DNA from: Megamerina dolium
Taxonomy: Eukaryota > Arthropoda > Insecta > Diptera > Megamerinidae
DNA length: 64,000 bases
Reading direction: 5' to 3'
Assembly: GCA_963854835.1 (NCBI GenBank)
Contig: OY978526.1
Coordinates: 67,494,765-67,558,764 of the forward strand
Shown here: positions 23,643 to 36,707 of the stretch, in pieces
Numbering within the stretch: position 1 is the stretch's first letter
Layout of the letters: each line of letters opens with the position of its first letter
The notes under the pieces: generated by a model
Told to the model about the DNA's origin: nothing
The model's input: the letters and a program-made list of their open reading frames with translations, nothing else
Database searches by the model: none
Made by a program: the position numbers and the translations under genes

Positions 23643-25607
23643 TTAATCGACCTCTTCGATGGTTGGACCAGCGCCTGCTCCACCAGCGGCACCAGCACCA
23701 GGAGCGCCACCAGCACCTGGGAATCCACCGGGCATACCGCCAGGCATACCACCGGGAGGACCACCAGCACCCTGGTACAATTTGGTGATGATTGGATTGA
23801 AAATAGATTCCAATTCCTTTTGGCGATGCTCATATTCTTCCTTATCGGCAAGCTGGTTGGCATCCAACCACTTAATGGTCTCATTGCACTTGTCCAAAAT
23901 GGTAGTGCGATCAGAGTCGGTTATCTTGCTCTTCAAATTATCTTCGTCCAAAGTTGCCTTCATTTGGAAGCAGTATGATTCCAAAGAGTTCTTAGCGGCA
24001 ATCGTATCCTTTTGCTTCTCATCTTCGTTGCGGTATTTCTCAGCTTCATTGACCATACGTTCGATATCCTCCTTCGATAGACGGCCCTTGTCATTGGTGA
24101 TGGTGATCTTATTCTCCTTGTTGGTGGAACGTTCCAAAGCGGTCACATTCAAGATACCGTTTGCGTCAATATCGAAGGTGACTTCAATTTGTGGCACACC
24201 TCGTGGTGCTGGTGGAATGCCCGACAATTCGAATTTACCAAGCAAGTTGTTGTCCTTGGTCATGGCACGCTCGCCTTCGTACACTTGAATCAATACACCA
24301 GGTTGATTGTCCGAGTAGGTAGTGAAGGTTTGCGTTTGCTTGGTTGGAATGGTAGTGTTACGCTTGATAAGGACACTCATCACGCCACCGGCTGTTTCGA
24401 TACCCAATGAGAGTGGTGTGACATCGAGCAACAAGAGATCTTGTACTTCCTGTGACTTGTCACCGTGAAGGATGGCAGCCTGTACAGCTGCACCATAGGC
24501 AACAGCCTCATCGGGATTGATGGACTTGTTGAGTTCCTTGCCGTTGAACAGATCTTGCAACAAGCGCTGAACCTTGGGAATACGTGTCGAACCACCGACC
24601 AAGACGATGTCATGAATGACCGACTTGTCAAGTTTAGCGTCGCGCAAAGCCTTCTCCACAGGATCCATGGTACTGCGGAAGAGATCGGCGTTCAATTCCT
24701 CGAAGCGGGCACGTGTAATCGAGGTATAGAAGTCAGTGCCCTCGAACAGAGAATCAATCTCAATGCTGGCTTGGGTCGATGAAGACAGAGTACGCTTTGC
24801 ACGTTCGCAAGCTGTGCGCAAGCGACGCAAAGCACGCTTGTTGCTGGTGAGGTCCTTCTTGTGCTTTCGTTTGAATTCCTGAACAAAGTGTGTAACGAGG
24901 CGATTATCGAAATCTTCACCACCCAAGTGAGTGTCACCAGCAGTGGACTTGACTTCGAAAATACCATCGTCGATGGAAAGAATTGACACATCGAAAGTGC
25001 CGCCGCCCAAATCGAAGATAAGCACGTTGCGTTCGCCGACAGCCTTCTTGTCAAGACCGTAAGCAATAGCAGCGGCTGTTGGCTCGTTAATAATACGCAG
25101 CACGTTCAAACCGGCAATGGTGCCAGCATCCTTGGTCGCTTGACGTTGCGAATCGTTGAAATAGGCTGGTACTGTGATGACAGCGTTCGTCACAGTCTTA
25201 CCCAAATAGCCCTCAGCGGTTTCCTTCATTTTGGTCAGAACCATAGAAGAGATTTCTTCGGGGAAGAATGTCTTCTTCTCGTCCTTGTAGATAACTTGAA
25301 TTTTGGGCTTGCCATCAACGCTAACAACTTCAAATGGCCAATGTTTCATGTCAGCTTGAACAGCAGCATCATCAAATTTACGACCAATCAAACGCTTAGC
25401 ATCGAAGATGGTGTTTGTTGGGTTCATGGCGACCTGATTCTTAGCTGCGTCTCCGATAAGACGTTCAGTTTCGGTGAAGGCAACATAGGATGGTGTGGTA
25501 CGATTACCCTGATCGTTGGCAATAATTTCAACTTTACCATGTTGGAACACACCCACGCAAGAGTAGGTTGTACCCAAATCAATACCAACAGCAGGAGCTT
25601 TCGACAT
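23643..25607 (-). CDS. Hsc70-4: Heat shock cognate 70 kDa protein 4 (cytosolic Hsc70 chaperone)
   Basis: Single coding exon of 654 residues; Drosophila Hsc70-4 is 651. An ATP-driven chaperone for protein folding, clathrin uncoating and chaperone-mediated microautophagy in the cytosol and nucleus. The three Hsp70 signatures are present: [12 protein letters not shown] (about 9-20), [14 protein letters not shown] (about 197-210) and [14 protein letters not shown] (about 334-347). The C-terminus is a GGMPGG-rich lid tail ending EEVD, the ligand for TPR co-chaperones such as Hop and CHIP. I chose the ATG at 25607 (MSKAPAVG). The frame stays open upstream, but that part is intron: a CAG acceptor sits directly before the ATG. 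Codon use is more GC-rich than its neighbours, as expected for a highly expressed gene. Confidence 0.97.
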   Translation of the reverse strand: MSKAPAVGIDLGTTYSCVGVFQHGKVEIIANDQGNRTTPSYVAFTETERLIGDAAKNQVAMNPTNTIFDAKRLIGRKFDDAAVQADMKHWPFEVVSVDGKPKIQVIYKDEKKTFFPEEISSMVLTKMKETAEGYLGKTVTNAVITVPAYFNDSQRQATKDAGTIAGLNVLRIINEPTAAAIAYGLDKKAVGERNVLIFDLGGGTFDVSILSIDDGIFEVKSTAGDTHLGGEDFDNRLVTHFVQEFKRKHKKDLTSNKRALRRLRTACERAKRTLSSSTQASIEIDSLFEGTDFYTSITRARFEELNADLFRSTMDPVEKALRDAKLDKSVIHDIVLVGGSTRIPKVQRLLQDLFNGKELNKSINPDEAVAYGAAVQAAILHGDKSQEVQDLLLLDVTPLSLGIETAGGVMSVLIKRNTTIPTKQTQTFTTYSDNQPGVLIQVYEGERAMTKDNNLLGKFELSGIPPAPRGVPQIEVTFDIDANGILNVTALERSTNKENKITITNDKGRLSKEDIERMVNEAEKYRNEDEKQKDTIAAKNSLESYCFQMKATLDEDNLKSKITDSDRTTILDKCNETIKWLDANQLADKEEYEHRQKELESIFNPIITKLYQGAGGPPGGMPGGMPGGFPGAGGAPGAGAAGGAGAGPTIEEVD

Positions 25608-27500
25608 CTGAAAAAGCCGGAAAACGTATAAAATGTAAATATAATGAAATACTAAAATGTAATAATGCAAAACGTAAATTTTTTTCATAAATACTAATCA
25701 CCGGCCCTAGTTTGACATATTTCCCCATACAAAAAATACTTCAAAAAGCTAATTTTGACTTGGATTATCTTAACCATACTCAAAACATGTTTCTAGGTCT
25801 TTTCAGAGTATATTATTGTATTAACCCATTTTGATATGCGAAAATGTTCTCTTGTTAAACGGATGCTCTTCCTACTTAGACTATAGATACTTTTTTCTTT
25901 TATTTTTTGACAATGAGATAGACAATTTACTCAATTTTATCAAGCCCAACTAAAGGCAAAGATGACACGAATTATAAAAACTACGTGTTTTATATTCACT
26001 AGTTTCTCAATAATCATAATCGAATACTAATTCTATTTAAAAAAAAAATCAATAATTACAGAAAATATGAAACAATAACAATGTACCCTTGTGTGCTCTT
26101 TTTCAGAAATAAAAAGTTATTGGTAATTTAATACAATACATTGCATTAATCGTAATAAAACAATGTAATTTTTGCCAAAAATGGTGAAACATGAAATGAA
26201 TGACCCAAGCAGCAATAAAAAAAAAATACATCTAAATTAAGCGCATGACTAACGCATGAATGAGTACTACAATAAAAATACATGTAACAATATTACTAGA
26301 TTTTTCTTTCGAGAAACGCCAGCTGGAGCCGAACAAAAGGAACCAATTTACTTTAGGTATGTAGGTACAAGAGTATTACTTTAATATGCGTAAAATTACC
26401 AGCTGCAACTGCAGTTTCTGGAAAATGTAGGAAGAAATAATTGAATGTATTTTTCAATGAATGAGTATATTTAAAGTTGTTTGCTTGTGAAGAAAGATAT
26501 ATGGTTTAACATTAAAAAAAAAATCAAATAAAAACTATATTATCGATTTACAACGATAACATACCAATTCGAAATATACAAATATAAAAAAAAAATGCTA
26601 TAAAAAAAATATGACATACACGCTCTATCTACTTTTTTCTTTCCATTTTCTCTTCCTTCTCAAATTTTTTGCATGACGACACTGTACTAAAAAGACAAAG
26701 AGAAAAAAATATGCTGACGAAATTGTGTAAACACGATGGGGAAAAGCTAACCTCTAAATTAGAAATGAAAAAAATGTGACCACAGGAATGGCGACTTTTT
26801 AATTTATATAAAATAATTTATTTTTTACATTTCTACGAATTCTACATACATAAATTGGTATCTTCAAAAGTAACAAGTCATATAGTTAACTTCATTAACA
26901 CCACCCCCCTTCCCGCTCTTACATTTAATAAATAAAAATGTGGAAATTATATAACGCACTACCAGGTTCAAAGGTTAATAAATTTCTCTAATCAGCACTA
27001 AATTTCAAATCGATTTCAAATATGCAAATTGTAACACAATTTAATTAGTCATTTCATTCATAGAAACAATGAGAATTTTGTAGATTATTCTCCAGCTTAC
27101 GTACAAAGAACAGTACGCTACGCTATTGGAATTTTCCAGTGTTGACTCAGTACTCAGTACTTTTTTTATATCGAGATGAATTTTGCAAATATGTATTTTA
27201 ATTAACCAAATTCGTAAATCAATGAACTTCTGAATAATATAACATATATAAAAGGGTTTCTTCCCCAATTTTCTCTACCACGTGTCATCAAAATTAAAGA
27301 CGCATCTTATACAATTTAAGAAGCAAAATACATACTAGAATTAGAAAAATAAAATAACTGCATTTCTCAGCACTTACCTTTAATTTTTTTCTATTTGTTA
27401 AAATAAAATGCACAAATAATTATAATTTAAGCTTAATCGCAAAATGTAGCTTCACTTATTCCTAATCTTTAATAATACTCGTGTGCGGCACTCACACGTT
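25608..27500 (-). promoter_or_regulatory. Hsc70-4 5' UTR intron and probable first non-coding exon
   Basis: The acceptor TTTTTCAG abuts the ATG. A strong donor, AAAG|GTAAGTGC, lies at about 27376 on the minus strand, giving a 1.77 kb intron. The non-coding exon and promoter would then be about 27378-27500, a GC-richer island in AT-rich DNA. A large intron just before the start codon is the arrangement I recall for Drosophila Hsc70-4. No coding signal lies in the intron. Confidence 0.65.
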
Positions 27501-28780
27501 CGGTCAAATACACACTTCTTCAAGTAATGTCGATGGCCAAGCTTGACAACTCTTTTATAAACGCCACAAATATCGATAATAACCACATTCAACAAAATTC
27601 TAGTATGTTCTTTACAGTGTTGAATTTTCTAGGGTTAAAAATTTCCCTTAAGGGTTTTATATTTACTGCATCACTGCATCAAAAACTTTGTTCCGGTTTA
27701 GAGAAGGAGACCGATGGAAGGAATACGCTTTCTTTAAATTTTTAGTGCGCGTTGTAGGTTTGCTTAATGTTTGATGTTATGAATGAGAAAAAGTGTCGTC
27801 TGTACGGCAGAGAAAAACCACTTCCTTTTCCGAGACCGACTTTCTCTTGAAGCTAAATGTTTGTCTTCCAAATGTCTCCCTATCTAAACCGGAACATTAT
27901 ACTTTTTTAATAGAGGCATAGAATGCGGAAAAGTGTAGGTCGCTTTGTCTAAACTTTCAGCTTTCCCCTCTTGTCAGCGATTGAAACGACATGAAAACCA
28001 TGATTAAGCTCTGCGCTTAATCTTCATTTCAAAATAGTAATATCTTGAAAACGACCACTGCGCCAATTTCGGTTACTTTGCAGCCGAATTGTTTGTCTAC
28101 ATAACGTCGCGTCAACACAGGCAAAAATGAATGGTTACCATCTGTCATTTTGAGTGCCAAATGTAAGTTTTATCGAAAAAGGAAAAACAACAATTTTTTC
28201 CTTTCATGTTTGTTATTTTAACTACATATTTTTCCATTTTTAATTCTCTGACATAAAACTCAAGGAAACGAAATGGGCAACAACTAAAACCGTGTTGAAT
28301 TTAAAGATGTTGTCCCAACGAGTATTTAGTAGAAATGAAAAACTGGCTGTCAAATTAGCAAACTGACAGTTCAAGATAATTGATTTGATAATTATTGATT
28401 TCTATGAGCAATTTACTATCGCAATTGGCAATATATTGCCTGATAACATTATAAAAACTATTGTCTGTGGAAACGCCCTGCTACATTAATAATAAAATAT
28501 TGGCAAAATCAAAAAACCACTGAATATTCAGGAAAATAAAGCGTTAACAACATTGCAGTGGTGTCAGCCCTATTATTTTGTTTAGGATGTCGGGCACATC
28601 TATATTGATTATTCACCACAACAAAATGCTTGTTTATGCCATGGTTACAAGACGAGTAGTAGAAACATGAAAATTAATTCCTTTAGCGACCTTTTTGAGG
28701 TATTATAATTATGAAATATTTCAAAATGCTATATACATATACATATATACATGCTATATACATAAATATAATGTGCATTT
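27501..28780. other. Upstream flank of Hsc70-4, no gene seen
   Basis: The 72-codon plus-strand ORF at 27527 has no recognisable domain and is probably chance. The rest is AT-rich non-coding DNA. Confidence 0.4.
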
Positions 28781-28789
28781 TTTACGACA

Positions 28790-29045
28790 AGAAAAGAACC
28801 AAAGCATGGTATAATAATTGGGGAGAATTCTCACGATTTAAGGAAAAAAAGTAAATAAAACAACAAGCAGCAAATGGGAAAAGAAGAATAAGTAGAAAAG
28901 GAAACAACATAATTAGAAAAACAAAATAAACACACTAGTTTGACAGTATAAAAGCCAGTTTCTAACATTAATGACGCAGCCAAGAGGAATCTTTTACAAC
29001 TGCTCTACCTTTATTAATATACCTTAAAACCAATGCAACCACCGT
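28790..29045 (-). repeat. Dispersed repeat family R3, copy 1
   Basis: On the minus strand it shares blocks with 31.18-31.31 and 47.97-48.12 kb: CTGTCAAACTAGT, GTTTATTT runs, and TCGTGAGAATT. The plus-strand end has a CTCTACCTTTAT block also found at 31.27 kb. Probably an old non-autonomous transposon. Confidence 0.5.
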
Positions 29046-29139
29046 CATACTGTCGACTATACGGTAAGGGTAAATATTTTTAAAACAAATTATTAAACGC
29101 CTAAAGTGCAAGTTACTCGAGACGTAACTTAGTTTGATA

Positions 29140-29705
29140 TGTCAGCTAACACTACCACCATAATCCAGGATCTTGTCCAAATCCCGATAACTTTGTTAAA
29201 TTTTTCTCTATGCAACTCTGTTTTTTATCGATTTTTTCGTGAAGGGAGTAAAATCAAACTCAAATATAAATAAAATGTAAAATATTCTATGATTTTCGGC
29301 TTATCCCAAAACTTCCTGATCGCTATTGCAATGGATATCAAGCTCACGCCTTGTTTCACATTTTTACTTAGAAGCAATTACATCTATTTGATTAACATAC
29401 TTTTGTCCACAAACGCTTATTATATGGTATAAAATTTAATAATGCATTTCGCATGCGTATTGCAGACAACCTCAGTTATTGCTGTTGTCGGCGTTTTTTC
29501 AATTGCTTACCACTGGCGACCAATTGATTTATTAAATTAATTAATGCACTTCTTTGACTTTCTTCTAGTTAACCAAATTCAATAATAATCAAAGAAAAAT
29601 TTCAAAATATTATAATTGTGACAGCTAACAATCCCTTTAGAAATAAATCTTACTGTGTAAATGATAGATAGATTTTTGTAATCTAGTTGTGATAGTCTCC
29701 ATGTT
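29140..29705. repeat. Dispersed repeat, copy 2 (related to 18.25-18.55 kb)
   Basis: The same conserved blocks as copy 1, but the two halves are pushed about 350 bp apart by extra sequence between GTAAAATC (about 29270) and CTAACAATCCC (29624). This is either an insertion here or a deletion in the other copy. Confidence 0.65.
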
Positions 29706-30591
29706 TCTACAATTGAGCCTTTAAACACTCGCGAATTATGAATATAAATTGTCAAATTGTGTTCTTAAAGCAAGAAACAGATTGTATAGCTGAGGTATGA
29801 ACTAAAATACTGTCGCTGAAGTGGAAGACGAAGCCCAATGTCCGAAGTTTTGAACTTTGTTGCGCTTCTTCGCTTTGTCAGTCCATTTTTTATGATGAAC
29901 ATCTGATTATTTTGACTGGGGTGGCGAGACACATTTTTAAATAACAGATATAAACAAAGTTCATAACTTCACGCAATATTAAAAATTTTTTTTTTCACTT
30001 TTACTTAAAAATGTTTCAAAATAAATATTTCAAATTTTTGTTTATCACGATACGCCACTACGCTACGCTATCCTTCGTCATTGTATTAGTATCTTTCTCT
30101 TGAAGCACGTTTTTTTCGCTTCATTGTCAGCTTCATATTTCACCGTCATATTCTGGGCCAGGCTTAAGGCAGATTCGTCGTTCTAGTTCATAACTAACTT
30201 CTACCATACTCATTTTCTCTTACGAAGAGAAAGGTCTGAAAGTAGAGTCACCGTTACTTCAATTCAGAATAAAACAATATATGTAACAACGACAGAAGCT
30301 CATGTTAATATATTTTATGACAGTTTCATGATCAAACTATATATAGTATGGCATAGAATGGTTACACTGCCAGAAATGTTAAGAATAAAAGTTAAATTTT
30401 TTATCTTCTAAAAAAATAGTTCAGAACTTATTATATTCTCATTGAAAGATAAAACAACAACACAGGGAAGAAAAGTTCTAAGCCCAAACAATGAATCTGC
30501 CTTTATATTATCAAACACGGATGACATCAAGAATGATAGAAAAAAAGATTGCACGCATCCGAGAGAATTTTTCTAGTTGTTACATCATAAT
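29706..30591. other. Intergenic, no gene seen
   Basis: AT-rich, nothing recognisable on either strand. Confidence 0.4.
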
Positions 30592-31105
30592 AGTTCAGCT
30601 AGAGAAAATTATAAAATGGCGAACACGTAGAAAAGAAAAATGTAAACAAGGCGGAATAATGAAAGAATAATGCAACTCTTAAACTACTACTATTATTGCG
30701 TCACAATCTGTCAATTCACTGAGAACCAATTAGTGCTAAAAGATGGGCGCAACCTTAGTTTCTGTGTTTTGTGGGATGACATAATACTAAGGTTTACCGC
30801 TAATCGGTTCTCAGTGAATTTGAAAGAACCAGCTGTGTATGTGACGTCACACTGAGCTTCTCAAGAACGAACGCGTCTACGTCACGGAAGTACTCGACCA
30901 CGTGGTCGACCAAGGTCTATTCAATTCATCACAATGCGGAAATGCTTTGTACGGGAATAAAACAAGGTATTTCGGTATTCTTGCTGCTACAACAACAACA
31001 AGGTCAGACTGGTCCAATGGTTGCTTTATTAATTCATTATTCCGCATTGTTTACAATTTTTTTTTTTCAATTTGTTCGCTATTTTTTCATTTCTCTCGCA
31101 CCTGG
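30592..31105. repeat. Foldback element with about 80-bp inverted arms, inner hairpin and CRE/E-box palindromes
   Basis: Left arm 30592-30676 and right arm 31021-31105 are imperfect inverted repeats; the core TGTAAACAA-GCGGAATAATGAA is shared. Inside is a second foldback, 30713-30733 against 30800-30820 (21 bp, one mismatch; AATTCACTGAGAACC core), with a further CCTTAG/CTAAGG stem in its loop. Next come the palindromes GTGACGTCAC (30841-30850) and TCGACCACGTGGTCGA (30894-30909). No ORF. Probably a foldback or MITE-type element. Confidence 0.7.
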
Positions 31106-31177
31106 ACCAGTGTTACGTCACAGAGCTCACAAATCCGCCCATCAGCGTAATCTTGCGATTTTATCATTCTGGAGTGT

Positions 31178-31310
31178 CAAACTCGTTTGTTGGTTTCTTC
31201 GCCTTTCCGTATGAATTTGTTGTGGTTTTGTTTACTTCCTCTCCTTCATTCGTGAGAACTCTCTCTCATTACTCTACCTTTATAAAGATACCATTACTAT
31301 ATGATTATAA
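31178..31310 (+). repeat. Dispersed repeat family R3, copy 2
   Basis: Shares GTGTCAAACT-GTTTGTTGG, TTCATTCGTGAGAACT and ACTCTACCTTTAT blocks with the copies near 28.9 and 48.0 kb. Confidence 0.5.
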
Positions 31311-31682
31311 TTTTTTCATTCTGAACATTACATTCACTTTCAGTTCCAGGTGAGGTATGACACAATACGAGGCACAGAAATCCAAGTTTATGGCTTTAAG
31401 TGACACATATTTATATTATTTTTTTATACTCACGAATGAATGAGAAGTAAAGAAAAAAAAACACCAGAAATGCGGTTTTGAAGCTATACGAACCGTTATA
31501 GACATTATATATCCAACCTAATAGAAAATATTTTCAAATTCTTTAGCTGATATTTTTATACCATGATTCTAACAATAAACATTTTTTATGGCTTCAAGAG
31601 ATTGCTATATAATAATATGAATAATAAGCAAAATTTGATTATTTGAAGCGTATTTTAAAGGCAGCTTATGAAAATACTCGTG

Positions 31683-34229
31683 TCAAGCGGCAGATTTGCT
31701 TTTACTGGAAATTGATTCTGGATGTGCTTCAAATAGCATTAGCTGACGCTTTGCTGCTTGCTGGCACATTTCAGCCAGAACTATTCTTATTTTTATTTCA
31801 GTTAATTTCTCCAAATCTGGATCCTGCATACTTTCTATCGTAGATGCAACAAATGCTCCAAACTTCGAATGATTTCTATCTTTCTTTTCCTTTAAAATTT
31901 CCACAATATCTTTAAATATCTCATGTCTTTCAGATCTCATGCTTGTGCATTCGTCATCAATAGTCTTTCTTTTCCTCTGCAAAACCGATGCTGATGGAAT
32001 CTCATTAGAAAATATAATTTTTGGAATCGTGTTTGTCGGTGAAGAGCTTTCTGTATATGCAGCATTATTTTGGAATAATTTTGCGTCGTCCTATAGAAAA
32101 AACATGTTGTTATAATATTATTGATAGTTGTTAAACGACTTATAAAGTTTGAATATTTTATTAAAAAGGTCTCGCAATGTAAAAATATTGGAAAGAACTT
32201 GCTAATTTTGAGAAAAAGAAATTTTTTTACGTTGGAGGAAAAACATATATTTGAATTATACCACCTTAATTGGTCGGATTCATGCAATCGTATAAAAGCC
32301 ACGAAAACCGCGTGAACCTTATAAAATTGTACGCTCGTAAATCAGCTTCAGTTTACGCGTGTAAAGGACCAGATAAAAGGTCCATTCGCGTACTTTACTA
32401 GTAAAATTTCTCTATCAACATGATTCAAGAACGTAAGATAAATCTTCTATAAAAATGAGAACAAAATGAAAAAGTACCAGAAAGGAGAATTTGTAAGATT
32501 TACTAGTCATTTCCAAACTCCTTCAGTTCTGACACTTGCCAGTAAGAACAGCTGTTTTTTCTATTACTGGTTTTTGGCGTGCGCGAACACATTTCCAGTA
32601 AGAAATAGCAAAATTTGTAAAAATTATTACGTACGCGAACGGACCTAAAATTATACGGTTTGAAATGCAACTCTGTTGTACACGTTTTTGTTCTGTAATA
32701 CCTTAAATCATAGGTAAATGTACTTAATTTATAATAAGGATAATTGCTTCTATTTTTCTCAAACAACCCAATCATTAACTTGTATTTTTTCAAATTCTGC
32801 TCTTTTTCGGCACTTGCTATGTCGTATCGTTCTATAGTGTTATAGTTTTACAACTGTTAATTGTAGTTGTCTCATATACGAAATTCATCAATACAATTTT
32901 TTCTTTTCAATTATTATATCACCTTGCAAATATTTTTTAATTATTACAATTATTTACATAATAAAATTATTAAAACTCATTGTTTCTTGTAATTATTTTG
33001 ACCCTGTCTGAGCAGACTTTGACATTTGAAATTTTGACAAAACGACATACAACGATAAATCATATAGCAGTCTGTTTATAAGTGTTGTTTGTATTTTTAT
33101 ACAGCTTTCATTTTCAACATACAAATTTACAACACCTTGTGAACTGACTAAAATATAAAAAAGAATTCAAAATCATAACTAGGCAGCTATCACCATCATG
33201 GCAGAGATAACAAAACAAAACAAAAATTAATTTTTTATGAAAAGTACAAGAACAAACGAATATTCCCCTTTAAATAAACACATTTCCCTCATTTCTTGCC
33301 CAGCAACCTATTACCAACTCGCTTACTTTTTTCAGTAGTGAAACCATTGCTAGTAGGTCTAAAAGTGTGAGCGTATTGTAACTTGAAAGCAATTTATTGA
33401 TCGTGTAACCCCTAAGTAAGCGTTCCATTTGCATTACTTCTCTTGAATATCGTAAAACTAGTCACCTGTATCGTTATACCATAGCATTAAATATTCTTTC
33501 ATCAATGAAGGAGGCGTAAAGGAAGAACTTGCAGTTTCTTTACCTGCTATTTTTATACCGCGAGAGGGCAAGAAAAAATACAGATGACATAATTCTAATC
33601 ACAAGAGGCGATACAAAAATTACATTTTCGGTGAATCAACCTCAAATTTACATTGGACAATAGAAAAAGAACATGCCAACATTTCTACAAACCAATCCAA
33701 CAATAAAATCAAGAGAAGTTTATTAGAACTTTGTTTAAGTGGGGTGGCTAGTGTGTAATTGAAAATAAAAAATTTAACACAATTAAAAGAACTTACAGAT
33801 GTGCTTCCAGTTTCAGTAAGTTCGCTGTTCAAGAAACGCAAATTATTCATATATTTCCATTGGGCTCTTGGTTTTGCTGACAATCCAGACTTAAATTCCA
33901 TTTCCTGTTTCAAACATCTGAAGTATTGTTGGCGTAAACTGGTCCACCTTAACTTAGTTTCAGTGCCAGAACAACCAAGCGCACTTCCAATTTCATCCTC
34001 TGCTTCCTTTCTTTTGACTTGATTACCGTAGTCTGGTGAACTTTTCCTCCACAGCAATGGTTTCTGTTCGTACAAATCAATCAACTGTATGATCTTTTCG
34101 TCACTCCATTTCTACGAACAAACATAAAAACGTTTCTACAATGAAATTGCTTTATTTCATTTGTTTATGTAAAAACAAAAATAGTAAAAAAACATTACTT
34201 ACTCCGAGATCTCTCAAGCGCTCTGACAT
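31683..34229 (-). CDS. MADF-domain (Adf1/Myb-SANT-like) DNA-binding protein
   Basis: Three exons, 34229-34203, 34111-33797 and 32090-31683, all phase 0 with GT-AG introns, give 249 residues. The MADF domain spans residues about 10-95, starting KWSDEKIIQLIDLYEQKPLLW and continuing through RKEAEDEIGSALG and LRWTSLRQQYFRCLKQE, ending with the QWKYMNNLRFL helix. The acidic, Ser/Thr-rich middle is followed by a helical C-terminal half (about 150-240; DDECTSMRSERHEIFKDIVE, then QQAAKRQLMLFEAHPE). This half resembles the oligomerising tail of MADF/BESS factors, but no BESS motif is certain. Proteins of this kind are host transcription factors or partners encoded by PIF/Harbinger transposons. No transposase is nearby, though Harbinger-like MITEs are. 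The first ATG is preceded by AT-rich DNA, and a P-like MITE lies 170 bp upstream. Confidence 0.83.
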
Positions 34230-34395
34230 TGTTTTTATCGCAAACAAATAAAATTAAAAACATCAGTAACAAAAAACACCAATAGCATAAAAAATGCTCC
34301 AGAATTCGTGATATACCACAAATCAATGAGACATTGTATCGTGAGGTGAAAAATGAAAAAGATAAAAATACAAAATACAATGAGATTTGTATTAT

Positions 34396-34833
34396 CATAG
34401 TGTAATAAGAAAGTGGTAGCGAAATTGACGTCAATACATATAAAAGTCAGAACTGTGTTGGAATATTTGAAGATATCATATCGGGATGTTACACTATCAG
34501 TGTTTCCTGGCAAACGAATGCAATTGTTGTTGCAACATCACAATAGTACATATATATAATTTGTTTTTATTGTTGAAATATATAAAGAAAATTCAATGAT
34601 TATGTATGCTGCCGTGTATTAGTATCTTAATAATACAAAAATTTGCAACTGTCATTTTTATCTTGGATTTGCTTTATTTATTCTGACAATAAAAATAAAT
34701 TTCTATTTACTATCAGTACTGTGGCAATAAATAACAAATAATGCCTACTGGTTTCTGTGATACCACGTTAGCGGTTTTCTGGCTTTTGTAGGTGGAACCG
34801 TCAACTTCGCTACCACTTTTTTATTACACTATG
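34396..34833. mobile_element. P-element-like MITE with 34-bp terminal inverted repeats
   Basis: The ends CATAGTGTAATAAGAAAGTG and, inverted, CATAGTGTAATAAAAAAGTG continue with GTAGCGAARTTGACG, so the arms differ at about two positions. The layout (CATxxTGxAATAA...AGGTGG-like) recalls the P element 31-bp end. The 438-bp interior has no transposase. No 8-bp target duplication was recognised, so the superfamily is tentative. Confidence 0.65.
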
Positions 34834-36707
34834 TATCCAAGCTGTAGTTTAGTAATAGACGATACGTGGAGAAATAAATGCATTGATATATCAACATGTT
34901 TTTGTTATCGATATCAAAATTTCGAAATATCAAACAACCGTGGTGAATTTTACAGAAGAGTTAAGTTGACGAAAATTGTATGAAATGTGTGGCCAAACAC
35001 ACTTTCCAATTCTCTCCTATTTGTTGCCAGCCGGAGAAATAAATCTCACTCGAGCAATTTTATCGATAACGATCATATCAGAGGACTGTAAACTGATCGG
35101 GTATCATCCGATCCTAAGGAATATTTCTTGTACTATTTCAGTATATTATATGTAATTATTAATAACAAGTATATAAGGGGTGCAAAATTACTAGTTTGTA
35201 AAACATTTTTTATTATTCAAAATATGCGATTAATCAAATATGAAAATATTCGAATAATCATGATTTTTAATACTCAAAAATATAAATTATTTGATTTTTC
35301 AGTGTTTTAATTAATCAGGATAAAATTAAAATACTCAAAATATATATAATATGTCTCCGATAGAAAAGAAAATTTCAAAAACAAAGAAGAAATGTAACAA
35401 AGAAAAATGTAAAATTTTTGAATTAATAGCCCTATTATAAAGCGCTCCTTAGGCCCAGTTTTCCAGTATAAGTTAAACTAGGTTTAAACTAAGTTTATGT
35501 AAACGGAGTTTAAATTTAAACCGCAGCAAGAAAATATGTACTGGAGTGCAAGAACAGCCTGCTGAACAACTGATAGATTAATCTTAGTTTAACCCAGCTA
35601 GGTTGGGCGTTTAAACTTAGTTTAAACTACGTTGAAATTTGACTGAAAAACTGCAAATCGAGTTTAAACGGCAAATAGAGTTAAACTAGCACTGAAAAAC
35701 TGGCCCTTACTGATTATATTTCCGGAGAATAAGAAACTATTTGCTCTCAGAGAGAGAAATATCACAAATAGTACGCGAACGCAAAATTTCGAAAAATTTG
35801 CAAGTTTTACCTACAGCTGATGATTGTTTACATTTTTATGAAGAAGAAGAATAATTAAAACTAAAGAAAAATGGAAAATATAAGAAAATAAGACGTGACG
35901 TGTTCTCCTGGAACATTTCATATAAATTTTATTGATTGCTAAATAAACTTGACGAAAAATATATTTTATTACATTTTGCATATTTATTTTACTAATATTC
36001 CGTTTTCCATTTATTGTTTACCAGTAGTTTTCTTGATGGCAAATTTCTACTGGTAAATATTGGTTCAGCAGAAACCAGCAACTTCTCATCAAAATCAACT
36101 GTCACTTTACTCTCTCAATTTCCCCTCTTTTGCTGTATTTCTGTTTTTGTAGTGCTCCCGGGAAGTAGACCTTCCATTCTTGGGAAGTCTATATTTTTGT
36201 GTACGCGAAAAGCAAAACCTGATTATTTGTAATAATTATCGATAAATATCAGGTGCGCGAACGCAACTATTATCGTTTCAACGTCTAAAAATTTTTGAGC
36301 TAATTTGTTAAAACCGAAAGTCGATTGGACTTTCGGCGTAAAGCTTCCATCTTTTTCTGACCGCCTACTTTTCTACCTATCTAGCTCGTATAGTTGCGCC
36401 TGGTAGGCCAATGTAAACAGGTACTTATCAATATTCCTCGTCAATGTTTGATTGATGGAACATCTTTTCACAAAGAAAAATTTAAGTAAAATTTTAATTT
36501 TTGTGTTTTGCTTAGTGTTCAATTCTTTACACAACGACATTTTGATGACCGAAGTAAAATCGTTCGTTCGCACAATCTAAATGCGGCATAAGCAGACTAG
36601 CCTTTAATTTTATGAACTGATTCTCAATCAGTTAAACAGCTGATATCAAAAAATCACACAAAAATAAACAATTAGTTATTTAATTTTTATTCGCAAAAAC
36701 AATTAAA
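34834..36707. other. Intergenic with transposon debris
   Basis: Apart from the MITE at 35452-35706, no feature is clear. Short ACGCGAAC-containing blocks near 32.58-32.64 and 36.20-36.26 kb look like another old repeat family. Confidence 0.4.
35452..35706. mobile_element. PIF/Harbinger-like MITE with TTA target duplication
   Basis: 255 bp, flanked on both sides by TTA (35449-35451, 35707-35709). Ends GGCCCAGTTTTCCAGT and, inverted, GGGCCAGTTTTTCAGT. The interior is filled with GTTTAAACT-type subrepeats (AGTTTAAACTAGG and variants) on both strands, so it can fold over much of its length. Confidence 0.82.

Noticed and set aside
24465..25631. Several ORFs opposite Hsc70-4
   Set aside because: Antisense shadows of a strongly codon-biased gene.
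31937..32302. 121-codon minus-strand ORF
   Set aside because: Overlaps the third exon and intron of the MADF gene in another frame.
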